From JBBSIN01 sp038232055 (GTDB lineage Bacteria; Actinomycetota; Actinomycetes; JADGOV01), in contig JBBSIN010000017.1 in NCBI GenBank assembly GCA_038232055.1, forward strand, positions 1-40,922: a DNA stretch of 40,922 bases. Direction: 5' to 3'. The notes beneath the pieces are model-generated. The model saw only the letters and a list, made by a program, of their open reading frames with translations. It ran no database searches and had not been told where the DNA came from. Shown piece after piece: positions 15,661 to 25,595 of the stretch. The translations under genes were made by a program, and so were the position numbers. Positions within the stretch are counted from its first letter, which is position 1. Every line of letters starts with the position of its first letter.

Positions 15661-16761
15661 ATGGCGTTGACGACCGCGACCAGCCCGGGCGTCCTCAACC
15701 GCGGGGACCGCCTGATCCTCGGCGGTGCGGCCGTCGGCACCGTCCTCGCCGGGCTCACCCGCTACGTGTCCCTCGGGTCGGTGACCGCGTTCGCCCTCGC
15801 CGCGGTCGCCGTCGGACTGCTCGCGTCGGTGGTTGGTCGCAGCGTCGACCAGCTGGGCGACCGGCTCGGCGCCGGCGCGACCGGGGTGCTGCAGAGCGCG
15901 CTGGGCAACCTGCCCGAACTGTTCATCGCGCTGTTCGCCCTGCATGCCGGGCTCGTCACCGTCGTGCAGGCGGCGATCGTCGGGTCGATCCTCGGCAACG
16001 TCCTGTTCATCCTCGGGCTGGCGTTCGTCGTCGGCGGGCTGAAGCAGGGCACGCTGCGGTTCGACTCCGGTCGGGCTCGCACGATCGTGACGCTCATGCT
16101 GCTGGCGGTCGCCGCGCTACTCGTGCCGAGCCTCGCCTCCTTCGTCCATACTCCGGCCAGCCGGCACGAGCAGGCGCTGTCCGACATCGCCGGGGTCGTG
16201 CTCCTCGTCGTGTTCGCCCTCTCCGTCCCGGCCTCCCTGCGACGGGCCACCGGGGAACGCGGAGCCGAGGCGGAAGCGGACGCGGAGGTCGCCGAACCGC
16301 CGCGATGGCCGCTATGGCTCGCCATCACGCTGCTGGCGGCCTCCGGCGTGCTGGCCGCCCTCGCGTCCGACTGGTTCGTCCACGCCCTCGAGCCGGCGAT
16401 CGGCGTGCTGCACATCAGCCAGGCGTTCGCCGGGCTCATCATCGTCGCGATCGCGGGAAACGCGGTCGAGAACGTTGTCGGCATCCAGCTCGCGGCGGCC
16501 GGCAAGGCCGACTACGCGCTCTCGGTGATACTCAACAGCCCGCTGCAGATCGCGCTGGTCCTCGCGCCCGTGCTGGTGCTGGTGAGCCCATTCGTCGGTA
16601 CGACGCTGACGCTCGTCCTGCCGCCACTCCTCGTCACGACACTCATCGTCAGCGTGGTCGTGTCAGCACTGATCATCTTCGACGGCGAGGCGATCTGGCT
16701 CGAAGGCGCAGCGCTCCTCGGCCTCTACGTCGTTATCGCGGCGTCGTTCTGGTGGGGCTGA
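15661..16761 (+). CDS. Ca2+/H+ antiporter-like cation exchanger (CaCA superfamily)
   Basis: A membrane cation/proton exchanger of about 366 aa with some eleven hydrophobic segments. The two inverted CaCA alpha-repeats are clear: GNLPELFIALFALHAG with GSILGNVLF in the first half, and GNAVENVVGIQLAAAGK with NSPLQIALV in the second. Glu residues in both repeats (NLPE, NAVE) are the expected ion-binding acids. An acidic loop lies between the halves (EAEADAEVAE), as in the CAX/ChaA group. Start: ATG at 15661 or 9 nt earlier at 15652; neither has a clear ribosome site. The last 99 bp overlap the convergent YczE-like gene. The substrate (Ca2+, possibly Na+ or K+) cannot be fixed. Confidence 0.9.
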   Translation: MALTTATSPGVLNRGDRLILGGAAVGTVLAGLTRYVSLGSVTAFALAAVAVGLLASVVGRSVDQLGDRLGAGATGVLQSALGNLPELFIALFALHAGLVTVVQAAIVGSILGNVLFILGLAFVVGGLKQGTLRFDSGRARTIVTLMLLAVAALLVPSLASFVHTPASRHEQALSDIAGVVLLVVFALSVPASLRRATGERGAEAEADAEVAEPPRWPLWLAITLLAASGVLAALASDWFVHALEPAIGVLHISQAFAGLIIVAIAGNAVENVVGIQLAAAGKADYALSVILNSPLQIALVLAPVLVLVSPFVGTTLTLVLPPLLVTTLIVSVVVSALIIFDGEAIWLEGAALLGLYVVIAASFWWG

Positions 16762-17424
16762 TGGCGGCCTGGGACGTGCGCCGAGTACCAGGAGCCGCAG
16801 GGCGCCGGCGACCGACGGTCCGACCAGCAGTGCGAAGAGCGCCGTACCGACTCCCACGTCCCCGCCGAGCAGCCATCCCGCGACGAGCGCGCTGCCCTCG
16901 ATCCCGGTCCGGATGGCCCAGATCGGCCAGCCGGTACGTCGGCGGACCCCGGTCATCCAGCCGTCACGCGGTCCGGGACCGAGGTGCGCCGACAGGTAGA
17001 GGCCGCTGCCGCCGCCGATGAGCAGGATGCCGGCGGCGACCTGGGCGAGCCGGGCGGCCAGGGCCGCGGGGTGCGGGAGAACGGGCAGCATGACGTCGAT
17101 GGCCAGGGCGATCACGATGATGTTGCTCAGGGTGCCGAGGCCCGGGCGTTCCCGTAGTGGCAGCCAGGCCACCAGCACCCCCAAGCTGATCAGGAACGTG
17201 GCACCGCCGATCGAGAGGGGCGAGTGCCTGGCGACTCCCTGCGCGAGCACCGTCCACGGGGAGTTGCCCAGCCGCGCGTCGAGCAGCAGCGCCTCGCCGG
17301 TGCCGAAGAGCCAGAGCCCAACGAGCAGCACGACGCCCGTCGCTGGGCGCGGCCGCCAGCGCGATGCCGCCGACCACGGCAGGCGTGGCAGCTCGCGGCT
17401 GGCTGCGAGGTCGGCCGTGGTCAC
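16663..17424 (-). CDS. YczE/YitT-like integral membrane protein
   Basis: A 253-aa membrane protein with about five hydrophobic helices, of the type annotated as membrane protein YczE. Recognisable stretches are LFGTGEALLLDARLGNSPW and GSGLYLSAHLGPGPRDGWM. Function is unknown; YczE proteins are often encoded near regulators or transporters. The GTG at 17424 has no ribosome site. The C-terminal 34 residues are hydrophilic and are encoded antisense to the antiporter's last helix, a 99-bp convergent overlap. It is divergent from secA with a 193-bp gap. Confidence 0.82.
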   Translation of the reverse strand: MTTADLAASRELPRLPWSAASRWRPRPATGVVLLVGLWLFGTGEALLLDARLGNSPWTVLAQGVARHSPLSIGGATFLISLGVLVAWLPLRERPGLGTLSNIIVIALAIDVMLPVLPHPAALAARLAQVAAGILLIGGGSGLYLSAHLGPGPRDGWMTGVRRRTGWPIWAIRTGIEGSALVAGWLLGGDVGVGTALFALLVGPSVAGALRLLVLGARPRPPSAPPERRRDNDVEAEERCAFEPDRLAVEDDQC

Positions 17425-17545
17425 GGCGCTGACAAGGCAGCGGGCCGGTCCCCTGTTCCCGCCCGTTGCGGCGGGTCGGGGCCGTGACTCCCCGAGCCGG
17501 CGTCTCAGCGGCGCTTCCGGCCCGGGCGGGCAGCGCCGGAGCGCC

Positions 17546-17551
17546 TACCAT
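17546..17551 (+). promoter_or_regulatory. candidate -10 element for secA
   Basis: TACCAT fits TANNNT and would give a 5' leader of about 60 nt before the secA GTG at 17618. No good -35 hexamer is seen 17-19 nt upstream. It lies in the 193-bp divergent gap (17425-17617). Confidence 0.25.
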
Positions 17552-17617
17552 GGCGGGAAGAGGCGGGCCGGTACGACGCCCGCGAGTCCCCAGAGGCGAC
17601 GTCGGGAGCAATCGAAC

Positions 17618-20524
<2,907 letters not shown>

Positions 20525-20543
20525 CGCGTCCCGGCTAGGTCGG

Positions 20544-21125
20544 TCAGCCGATCTCGAGGTCGGTGCAGCGCCAACCGGCAGCGTCGCCCTCGAGCCGGAG
20601 GGCGACGGCGCGTACGCGGCTGCCGAGGTCAACGATCGCGCACACCTCGGCCACGGCCGGGCCGGGCTCGCAGACGTGCAGCGAACGTACGGCGCCGACG
20701 GAGCGTCGTAGGTCGCGGCATCGGGTGGCAGCGCTCACCCGTCGGGCGACGAAGGCGCAGACGTCGGGCGCTGCCCAGCCGGCGAGCTGACCTACTGGCC
20801 GCACGCCGGCGAGCACCTCCAGCAGAGCTCGGGCAAATCGGGCCGCCCACGGTCCCGGCCGACCCTGCGCGGACGGCGCGGTCGCGACGGCGGCGGCCGC
20901 CACGACGCGCAGCCGGGGAACTGTCGCCGGCACCCCGAAGGGCAGCGGGAGCGGAAGAGAGCCGCAGCTTGCCCACCCGTTCAGCTGGCTGTGCTCGGCA
21001 GGATCGCGCTCGTCGTCGTACGGCGGATCGAGCGTCGGTGCCGGGATGCGGCGGAGCCGGAGCGGGAGGACGGCGGCGGCGATCGAATCCTGGCCGGAAT
21101 CGGCGGCGAGGCCGGAGGGGTTCAT
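20544..21125 (-). CDS. Rv3235 family protein
   Basis: A 193-aa soluble protein of the actinobacterial Rv3235 family, function unknown. In M. tuberculosis Rv3235 lies a few genes from secA1 (Rv3240c). Seen: a variable Pro-rich N-terminal half, then a conserved alpha/beta C-terminal half (about 85-190) containing WAARFARALLEVLAGVRP and QLAGWAAPDV. The ATG at 21125 has AAGGAG about 7 nt upstream. It is 40 bp downstream of the LysM gene in the same direction, so probably co-transcribed, and converges on secA. No motif reveals activity. Confidence 0.85.
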   Translation of the reverse strand: MNPSGLAADSGQDSIAAAVLPLRLRRIPAPTLDPPYDDERDPAEHSQLNGWASCGSLPLPLPFGVPATVPRLRVVAAAAVATAPSAQGRPGPWAARFARALLEVLAGVRPVGQLAGWAAPDVCAFVARRVSAATRCRDLRRSVGAVRSLHVCEPGPAVAEVCAIVDLGSRVRAVALRLEGDAAGWRCTDLEIG

Positions 21126-21165
21126 GGCGAGCTCCTTGCGCGCGTGGAGGGGGACGGAAGGACGG

Positions 21166-21879
21166 TCAGTGCGGCGCCCGCAGGCGCTGGCCGGGGCGAA
21201 GCAGGTTGGGGTCATCGCCGATGACGCGGCGGTTGGCGGCGTACCAACGCGGCCAGGCGGTGGCGATCTCGGCGTCGGCGGCCCCGGGGTCGAGCCCCCG
21301 CCGGCTGATCGCCCACAGAGAGTCGCCGCGCCGGACCATGACGATTTCCGGGAGCGGGGACGCCGCGGCCCCGCGGTGGCGTGCGCGCTTGCCTGTTCCG
21401 GACGTGCGAAGCGGGATGCCGTGGCCCGGGCGCTCGACCGGCCGGTCGAGGTCCGGCCAAGTCGCCACATGCGAGCCGCTGCCGGCCGGCGTCGTCGGCG
21501 AGGCGCCGGCAGCGAGCCCGGGCTGCGCGAGCACCGGGAGGGAGCCGGCCAGCGCCGCACCGAGCACCGCCCGGACTGCCCGCCGCACGATCCCGGGCGA
21601 GAGACGAACGGCGACTGCCCCGGAGACCGTCCCCAGGCGCCCGGGCACCTCTGCCGCAGCGCACAGCACGGCGCTGATGCCCAACCACAGCACGCACAGC
21701 CACGCGCCGTAAACGGCGAGTGCGACGAGGATGCGGTCGGGCGTGGTCGTCGCCAGCCACGTGAGGGCCAATGACGGTGAGCGGGGCGGCGACGGCACAC
21801 CGGCACTCGCCCAGCGCAGGAGTACGCCCGTGCCGATTCCGCCGCCGGTCGCGGTTGCTCTGGCCGTTACGGTCTTCAT
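21166..21879 (-). CDS. membrane-anchored LysM domain protein
   Basis: A 237-aa protein with two hydrophobic segments (about residues 48-75 and 98-122) and a C-terminal LysM-like domain (about 180-237). The LysM region reads MVRRGDSLWAIS, then WPRWYAANRRVIGDDPNLLRPGQRL. LysM binds peptidoglycan or chitin-type glycans, so the C-terminus is probably outside the membrane. The order LysM then Rv3235-like is a conserved actinobacterial pair near secA. The ATG at 21879 has GAGGTG about 10 nt upstream. The linker between the membrane segments and LysM is Pro/Gly-rich. Confidence 0.85.
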   Translation of the reverse strand: MKTVTARATATGGGIGTGVLLRWASAGVPSPPRSPSLALTWLATTTPDRILVALAVYGAWLCVLWLGISAVLCAAAEVPGRLGTVSGAVAVRLSPGIVRRAVRAVLGAALAGSLPVLAQPGLAAGASPTTPAGSGSHVATWPDLDRPVERPGHGIPLRTSGTGKRARHRGAAASPLPEIVMVRRGDSLWAISRRGLDPGAADAEIATAWPRWYAANRRVIGDDPNLLRPGQRLRAPH

Positions 21880-21985
21880 CCCTGCAGTTCACCTCTGTTT
21901 GCCTACGTTTGTATGGGTATAGCCGAAGACGCGGCTGAACGCCAATGGCGTCGTAGGCTCTGTGGGAACAGAGACGGGGGAGACC

Positions 21986-22555
21986 GTGGCCGAGCGCTTC
22001 GACGACCTGTTCGCCGATCTCGGCGGCCAGCTGGATGCCGCGTTCGCCGGCGAGCTGGCGGCGGAGGTCGAGGACCGCAGCCGACGGGAAGCGGCGCTGG
22101 TCCGGCTCGCCGACCGGTTGCACGCCGCGACCGGCCAGGTCGTCCAGTTGCAGGTCACGGCGGGCACCCTGTCCGGGCACCTGGTGACGGTGGGCGCCGA
22201 CTGGCTCGAGCTGAGGGAATCCACCGACCGGCGTGCGCTCGTGCCACTGTCGCGGGTGACCTCGGTCGGTGGCCTCGGTTCGGCCGCCAGGGCGCCGGCC
22301 AGCGAGGGCGCGGTAACCGGCCGTCTCGATCTACGTCATGTCCTGCGGACGCTGGCCCGCAACCGGGCGCCGCTACGCATCCTTCTCCTCGACGGTCGGA
22401 CGCTGCTCGGCACGCTGGACAGGGTCGGTGCCGACTACGTCGACGTGGCCGAGCATCCGGCGGACGAGGCGCGTCGCTCGTCGGCGGTGCGCCGAACCCT
22501 CGCCGTGCCGCTGCCGGCGATCGTGGTGGTGCGCTTCCCGGATCCGACCGGCTGA
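21986..22555 (+). CDS. uncharacterised protein with two putative SH3/LSm-like barrels
   Basis: A 189-aa protein with no recognised family. A helical N-terminus (about 1-45) is rich in Ala, Glu and Arg. Two similar beta-rich segments follow: about 52-95 with GTLSGHLVTVGADWLELRE, and about 120-185 with LDGRTLLGTLDRVGADYVD. The shared pattern (hydrophobic strand, Gly turn, G-x-L/V-x-x-V-G-A-D) looks like a duplicated LSm/SH3-type small barrel, which would suit RNA or protein binding (inference). A -10-like TAGGCT (21954-21959) and GGGGGAG at 21976-21982 precede the GTG at 21986. A GTG at 21962 is possible but lies almost on the -10 element. It is divergent from the LysM gene. Confidence 0.75.
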   Translation: MAERFDDLFADLGGQLDAAFAGELAAEVEDRSRREAALVRLADRLHAATGQVVQLQVTAGTLSGHLVTVGADWLELRESTDRRALVPLSRVTSVGGLGSAARAPASEGAVTGRLDLRHVLRTLARNRAPLRILLLDGRTLLGTLDRVGADYVDVAEHPADEARRSSAVRRTLAVPLPAIVVVRFPDPTG

Positions 22556-22592
22556 AGTCGGCTCCCGACCGGCGTCCCAGCTGACGCCCGGC

Positions 22593-22823
22593 CTACTCCA
22601 GCAGATCCCCCTTGCCGAACGGATGCCGTTCGACGAAGTGGCGGGTGTCCGTGTAGGCGCGCTGGATGTAGGCCTCGAGCTGCTCTCGCTCTACCCGCCA
22701 CTGACCTCGGCCGCCGACCTTGATGGCCGGCAGCTCGCCCGAGCGCACCAGGGCGTAGGCCTGGGCGGCAGAGATGTTGAGCACGTCAGCGACGTCCGCC
22801 AGGTGCAGGAAGCGTGTGGTCAC
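22593..22823 (-). CDS. excisionase-type helix-turn-helix DNA-binding protein
   Basis: A 76-aa protein consisting of one MerR/excisionase-like winged HTH: LADVADVLNISAAQAYALVR, then LPAIKVGGRGQWRVE, and a C-terminal helix LEAYIQRAYTDTRHF. It resembles the small actinobacterial DNA-binding proteins of the BldC/SinI-binding type, so a regulatory rather than phage role is likely. The GTG at 22823 is chosen because GGAGG lies 9 nt upstream and TTRFLHLADVADVLN is the conserved start. An ATG at 22862 would add 13 residues without a ribosome site. It is divergent from the SAF-domain gene, so it is a candidate local regulator of that gene (inference). Confidence 0.85.
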   Translation of the reverse strand: MTTRFLHLADVADVLNISAAQAYALVRSGELPAIKVGGRGQWRVEREQLEAYIQRAYTDTRHFVERHPFGKGDLLE

Positions 22824-22875
22824 GTCGACTTGCCTCCACAGTCGCCCAACATCCCTCGCCATCTTGCCTGACCGA

Positions 22876-22886
22876 AGCCTAAGATG
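22876..22886. promoter_or_regulatory. overlapping divergent -10 candidates between HTH and SAF genes
   Basis: TAAGAT on the plus strand (22880-22885) and TAGGCT on the minus strand (22881-22876) overlap by two bases. They lie within a CATCTT...AAGATG inverted repeat (22860-22865 and 22881-22886). A single bound regulator would affect both directions. No -35 element is convincing. Confidence 0.3.
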
Positions 22887-22934
22887 TCGCTTTCGTCCAC
22901 ATGCGGCGTGTCGCGCGGCGGGGGGAGGACGGCC

Positions 22935-23639
22935 GTGAGCGAGGTGTCATCACCGCCCGCCGCTCGGTTGCGATCGCCGTCATGGCTGGATGCCCGGCTC
23001 GTGCTCGGCATCCTGCTCGTGCTGGTCTCCGTCGTCGTCGGTTCCCGGGTCCTCGCCGGAGCCGACCGCAGCGACCGCGTCTACGCAGCCACCCGCGACC
23101 TGGCGCCGGGGACCGCCCTGACCGACAGCGACCTACGGGTCGTACCAATCCGGCTCTTCGGCGCCGGAAGTCGCTACGTCAGCGCCGCGGGGCCCAAGCC
23201 GCTGGGCTGGGTCGTGGCGCGCCAGCTCGGCGCCGACGAGATAGTGCCGCGCCAGGCGCTGGCGCTGGCGCCGCTTCGCGACGTTCGGCTGGTCACGGTG
23301 CCCGTCGCATCGCACCACTTCCCGGCCGGCCTCGGCCACGGTGACCTCGTCGACGTTTACGCGAGCGTCAAGGCGCGGGCCGGTCTCGGTGCCGGGCAGG
23401 CCGCCCCGGCGCCGTCCCTGGTGCTGAGCGCGGTGCCTGTCGACTCGGTATACGACGCAGCCGGCGGTCGGCTCTCCGGTACGGCTGATGCCGGCATCGT
23501 CCTGCGGGTGCCCACCGCCGACGTCGCCCGGGTGGTGGGCGCCGCGGCCGGGGCCGCGGTCGACCTGGTCCGCCTGCCGTCCGGCTCCCCGGGGGGCTCG
23601 GCCGGCGCGTTGGGTAGCTCCGCAAGGACGATGCCGTGA
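22935..23639 (+). CDS. membrane-anchored SAF domain protein (CpaB-like)
   Basis: A 234-aa protein with a short cytoplasmic N-terminus, one transmembrane helix (about 20-40, LVLGILLVLVSVVVGSRVL) and a SAF domain (about 47-105). The SAF region reads VYAATRDLAPGTALTDSDLR and then VVARQLGADEIV. An RcpC/CpaB-like extracytoplasmic beta region follows (VTVPVASHHFPAGLGHGDLVDVY). CpaB proteins are secretin-associated parts of Flp/Tad pili. Here no secretin, CpaF ATPase, TadB/C or pilin gene accompanies it. The GTG at 22935 has GGGGGAGG 6 nt upstream. The stop overlaps the CpaE-like start by 4 bp (GTGA), so the two are translationally coupled. Confidence 0.85.
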   Translation: MSEVSSPPAARLRSPSWLDARLVLGILLVLVSVVVGSRVLAGADRSDRVYAATRDLAPGTALTDSDLRVVPIRLFGAGSRYVSAAGPKPLGWVVARQLGADEIVPRQALALAPLRDVRLVTVPVASHHFPAGLGHGDLVDVYASVKARAGLGAGQAAPAPSLVLSAVPVDSVYDAAGGRLSGTADAGIVLRVPTADVARVVGAAAGAAVDLVRLPSGSPGGSAGALGSSARTMP

Positions 23640-24958
23640 CGCTCGCCGCGCCCATCCCCGTCCTCATCGCCATCCCCGACGGCATCCCCGACGCCGACTG
23701 GGAGGCCGGTCTCGTGGCGGCCTTCGAGCGGACGCCACTCGGCGTCACGGTCGTCCGACGATGTGTCGATCTCGCCGACCTACTCGCTACCGCGACGACC
23801 GGGATCGCGCGCGTGGCCATTGTCTCGGCCGGACTTCGCCGCCTTGACCGCGACGCGCTCGCCAGGCTGGCGGTCGCCGGCGTCGCGGTGGTCGGCGTCG
23901 CGCCGACCGGCGACGAGGCGGCCGACCGCAAGCTTCGACAAGTGGGCGTCTCCGTCGTCCTTCCGGCCGATGCGGCACCGGCCGACATCGCTGCGGCGGT
24001 CGTCGCGGCGTCGCGCAGCGGCCCCGTCTCGGGTGCCGGCTTCTCCTCGGGAAGCGCCGCCGTCTCGACGGAGCCCTCGACGCCCGGCGGCGCTTCGGCG
24101 CTGACTCCCGATCCGGGCGCCGGGCGCCTCGTCGCCGTGTGGGGTCCGACCGGAGCCCCCGGTCGGACCAGCGTCGCGGTCGGCCTCGCCAGCGAGATGG
24201 CGGCGCTCGGCGTCTCCACGCTCCTCGTCGACGCCGACGTCTACGGCGGTGTCGTGGCCCAGGTGCTCGGACTCCTCGAGGAGATGCCCGGTCTCGCGGC
24301 CGCCTGCCGCCTCGCCAACACCGGCGCGCTCGACCTACCCCGGCTGGGGTCGCTCGCCCGTGCCGTCGGCGGTGGCCTGCGAGTGCTGCCCGGCATCTCC
24401 CGGCCGGCGCGCTGGCCGGAGCTGCGACCAGCGGCCTTCGGCGCCGTGCTCGACCTGTGCCGCAGCCTCGCGGCGGTCACTGTGATCGATTGCGGCTTCA
24501 GCCTCGAGCAGGACGAGGAGCTCAGCTACGACACCGCGGCTCCCCGTCGCAACGGTGCGACCCTCGCCGCACTCGAGGCGGCCGACACGCTCGTCGTCGT
24601 CGGGAGCGGTGACCCGATCGGCGTTGCGCGCCTCGTCCGCGGACTGGCCGATCTTCGCGACGCGGTGCCGGCCGCCCGGCCGCTGGTGGTGGTCAACCGC
24701 TGCCGCCGGGCGGCGGTGGGGGGTGATCCCGAACGAGAGGTCGGTGGGGTGCTCGCGCGCTACGCCGGCGTGACACCGACCGCGTTCGTGCCGTACGACG
24801 TCGCCGGCTTCGACGCCGCCCTCGCTGCCGGCCGCACGCTGGCCGAGGTCGCGCCGGGCTCGTCGGCGCGTGCGGCGCTTCGGGCGCTCGCCGCCTCCAT
24901 CGTCGACCGGCCGCTCGCCCGCCAGGGACGATTGTCGCGGCGACAGCGCTCGGCATAA
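23636..24958 (+). CDS. CpaE-like MinD/ParA-type P-loop protein
   Basis: A 440-aa protein of the CpaE type: an N-terminal receiver-like domain without phosphoacceptor geometry (about 8-125), a Ser/Pro/Ala-rich linker (about 128-162) and a MinD/ParA-like ATPase domain (about 164-425). The P-loop region is WGPTGAPGRTSVAVG (about 169-183). It keeps the Gly pattern but has Arg where Walker A has Lys, and it lacks the KGG signature Lys. The switch region LLVDADVYGG (197-205) is intact. CpaE localises Tad machinery in Caulobacter; here only a CpaB-like partner is encoded. ATP hydrolysis is doubtful from the altered loop, although nucleotide binding may remain. Confidence 0.85.
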   Translation: MTLAAPIPVLIAIPDGIPDADWEAGLVAAFERTPLGVTVVRRCVDLADLLATATTGIARVAIVSAGLRRLDRDALARLAVAGVAVVGVAPTGDEAADRKLRQVGVSVVLPADAAPADIAAAVVAASRSGPVSGAGFSSGSAAVSTEPSTPGGASALTPDPGAGRLVAVWGPTGAPGRTSVAVGLASEMAALGVSTLLVDADVYGGVVAQVLGLLEEMPGLAAACRLANTGALDLPRLGSLARAVGGGLRVLPGISRPARWPELRPAAFGAVLDLCRSLAAVTVIDCGFSLEQDEELSYDTAAPRRNGATLAALEAADTLVVVGSGDPIGVARLVRGLADLRDAVPAARPLVVVNRCRRAAVGGDPEREVGGVLARYAGVTPTAFVPYDVAGFDAALAAGRTLAEVAPGSSARAALRALAASIVDRPLARQGRLSRRQRSA

Positions 24959-24984
24959 GTACCGACCCTGCTCGACGCTACTCG

Positions 24985-24990
24985 TAGAGT
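24985..24990 (+). promoter_or_regulatory. leaderless -10 element of the LytR_C gene
   Basis: TAGAGT (TANNNT) ends 7 nt before the GTG at 24998, the geometry of leaderless actinobacterial transcripts. There is no ribosome site before that GTG, which agrees with leaderless initiation. No clear -35 hexamer is seen. Confidence 0.5.
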
Positions 24991-24997
24991 GCTCGCT

Positions 24998-25549
24998 GTG
25001 AGCATTCTCGCTTCCGAGGGGCCGGACGCGGGCGGGCGGCGACCCCGTCGTCGGTCGGTGCGCCCCTACGCGGTGGCGGTGCTCTCACTGGGCGCCTTCG
25101 CTGGCATCGCCGGCGGCGGCTGGCACCTGCTGCACTCCGAGGGTGCCGGACCGAGCTGTCCCGGGCCCGGCCGGTCCGGACGCCCGCTCAACGAGACGGC
25201 GGTCGTCCTGCGGGTGCTGAACGGCACATCGCGATCAGGGCTCGCCCGGGAGACCGCGTCGGTGCTCGCGACGCGAGGGTTCCACATCGCCAGTGTCGGC
25301 AACGCGAGCGCACCCATCCGTGGTCGGAGCCAGGTGCGCTACCCGCCCGGCGCGACCGCGCAGGCCCGGCTGGTCGCCACCCAGCTGCCCACCGCGGCTC
25401 TCGTCCTGGACCGCAAGGTCAAGGGGCACGTCGACCTGGTGCTCGGCGGTCGGTTCGCCGACCTGCGGACACCGGCTCAGGTGGCCGCCGCAAAGAAGAA
25501 GGCCGGCATCCGGACGCCGCGCGCCACCGCCAGCGCGTCCTGTGCGTAG
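24998..25549 (+). CDS. LytR C-terminal domain membrane protein
   Basis: A 183-aa protein with an Arg-rich cytoplasmic N-terminus, one transmembrane helix (about 24-42) and an extracytoplasmic LytR_C domain (about 66-150). The domain reads VVLRVLNGTSRSGLARETA, LATRGFHIASVGN and TAALVLDRKVKGHVDLVLGG. Unlike full LytR-CpsA-Psr proteins it has no catalytic LCP domain, so it cannot itself attach polymers to the wall. Stand-alone LytR_C proteins are common in actinobacteria and of unknown role. The start GTG is fixed by the leaderless -10 element. A GTG 9 nt earlier overlaps that element and is unlikely. Confidence 0.88.
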   Translation: MSILASEGPDAGGRRPRRRSVRPYAVAVLSLGAFAGIAGGGWHLLHSEGAGPSCPGPGRSGRPLNETAVVLRVLNGTSRSGLARETASVLATRGFHIASVGNASAPIRGRSQVRYPPGATAQARLVATQLPTAALVLDRKVKGHVDLVLGGRFADLRTPAQVAAAKKKAGIRTPRATASASCA

Positions 25550-25595
25550 GCGTCTGGTGATCGCGATGGCGCGCATCTCGGAAGGGACCCCGCCC

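Noticed and set aside
22593..22823. Prophage excisionase and integration site
   Set aside because: No integrase, attachment repeat or tRNA is nearby; the protein fits small chromosomal HTH regulators.
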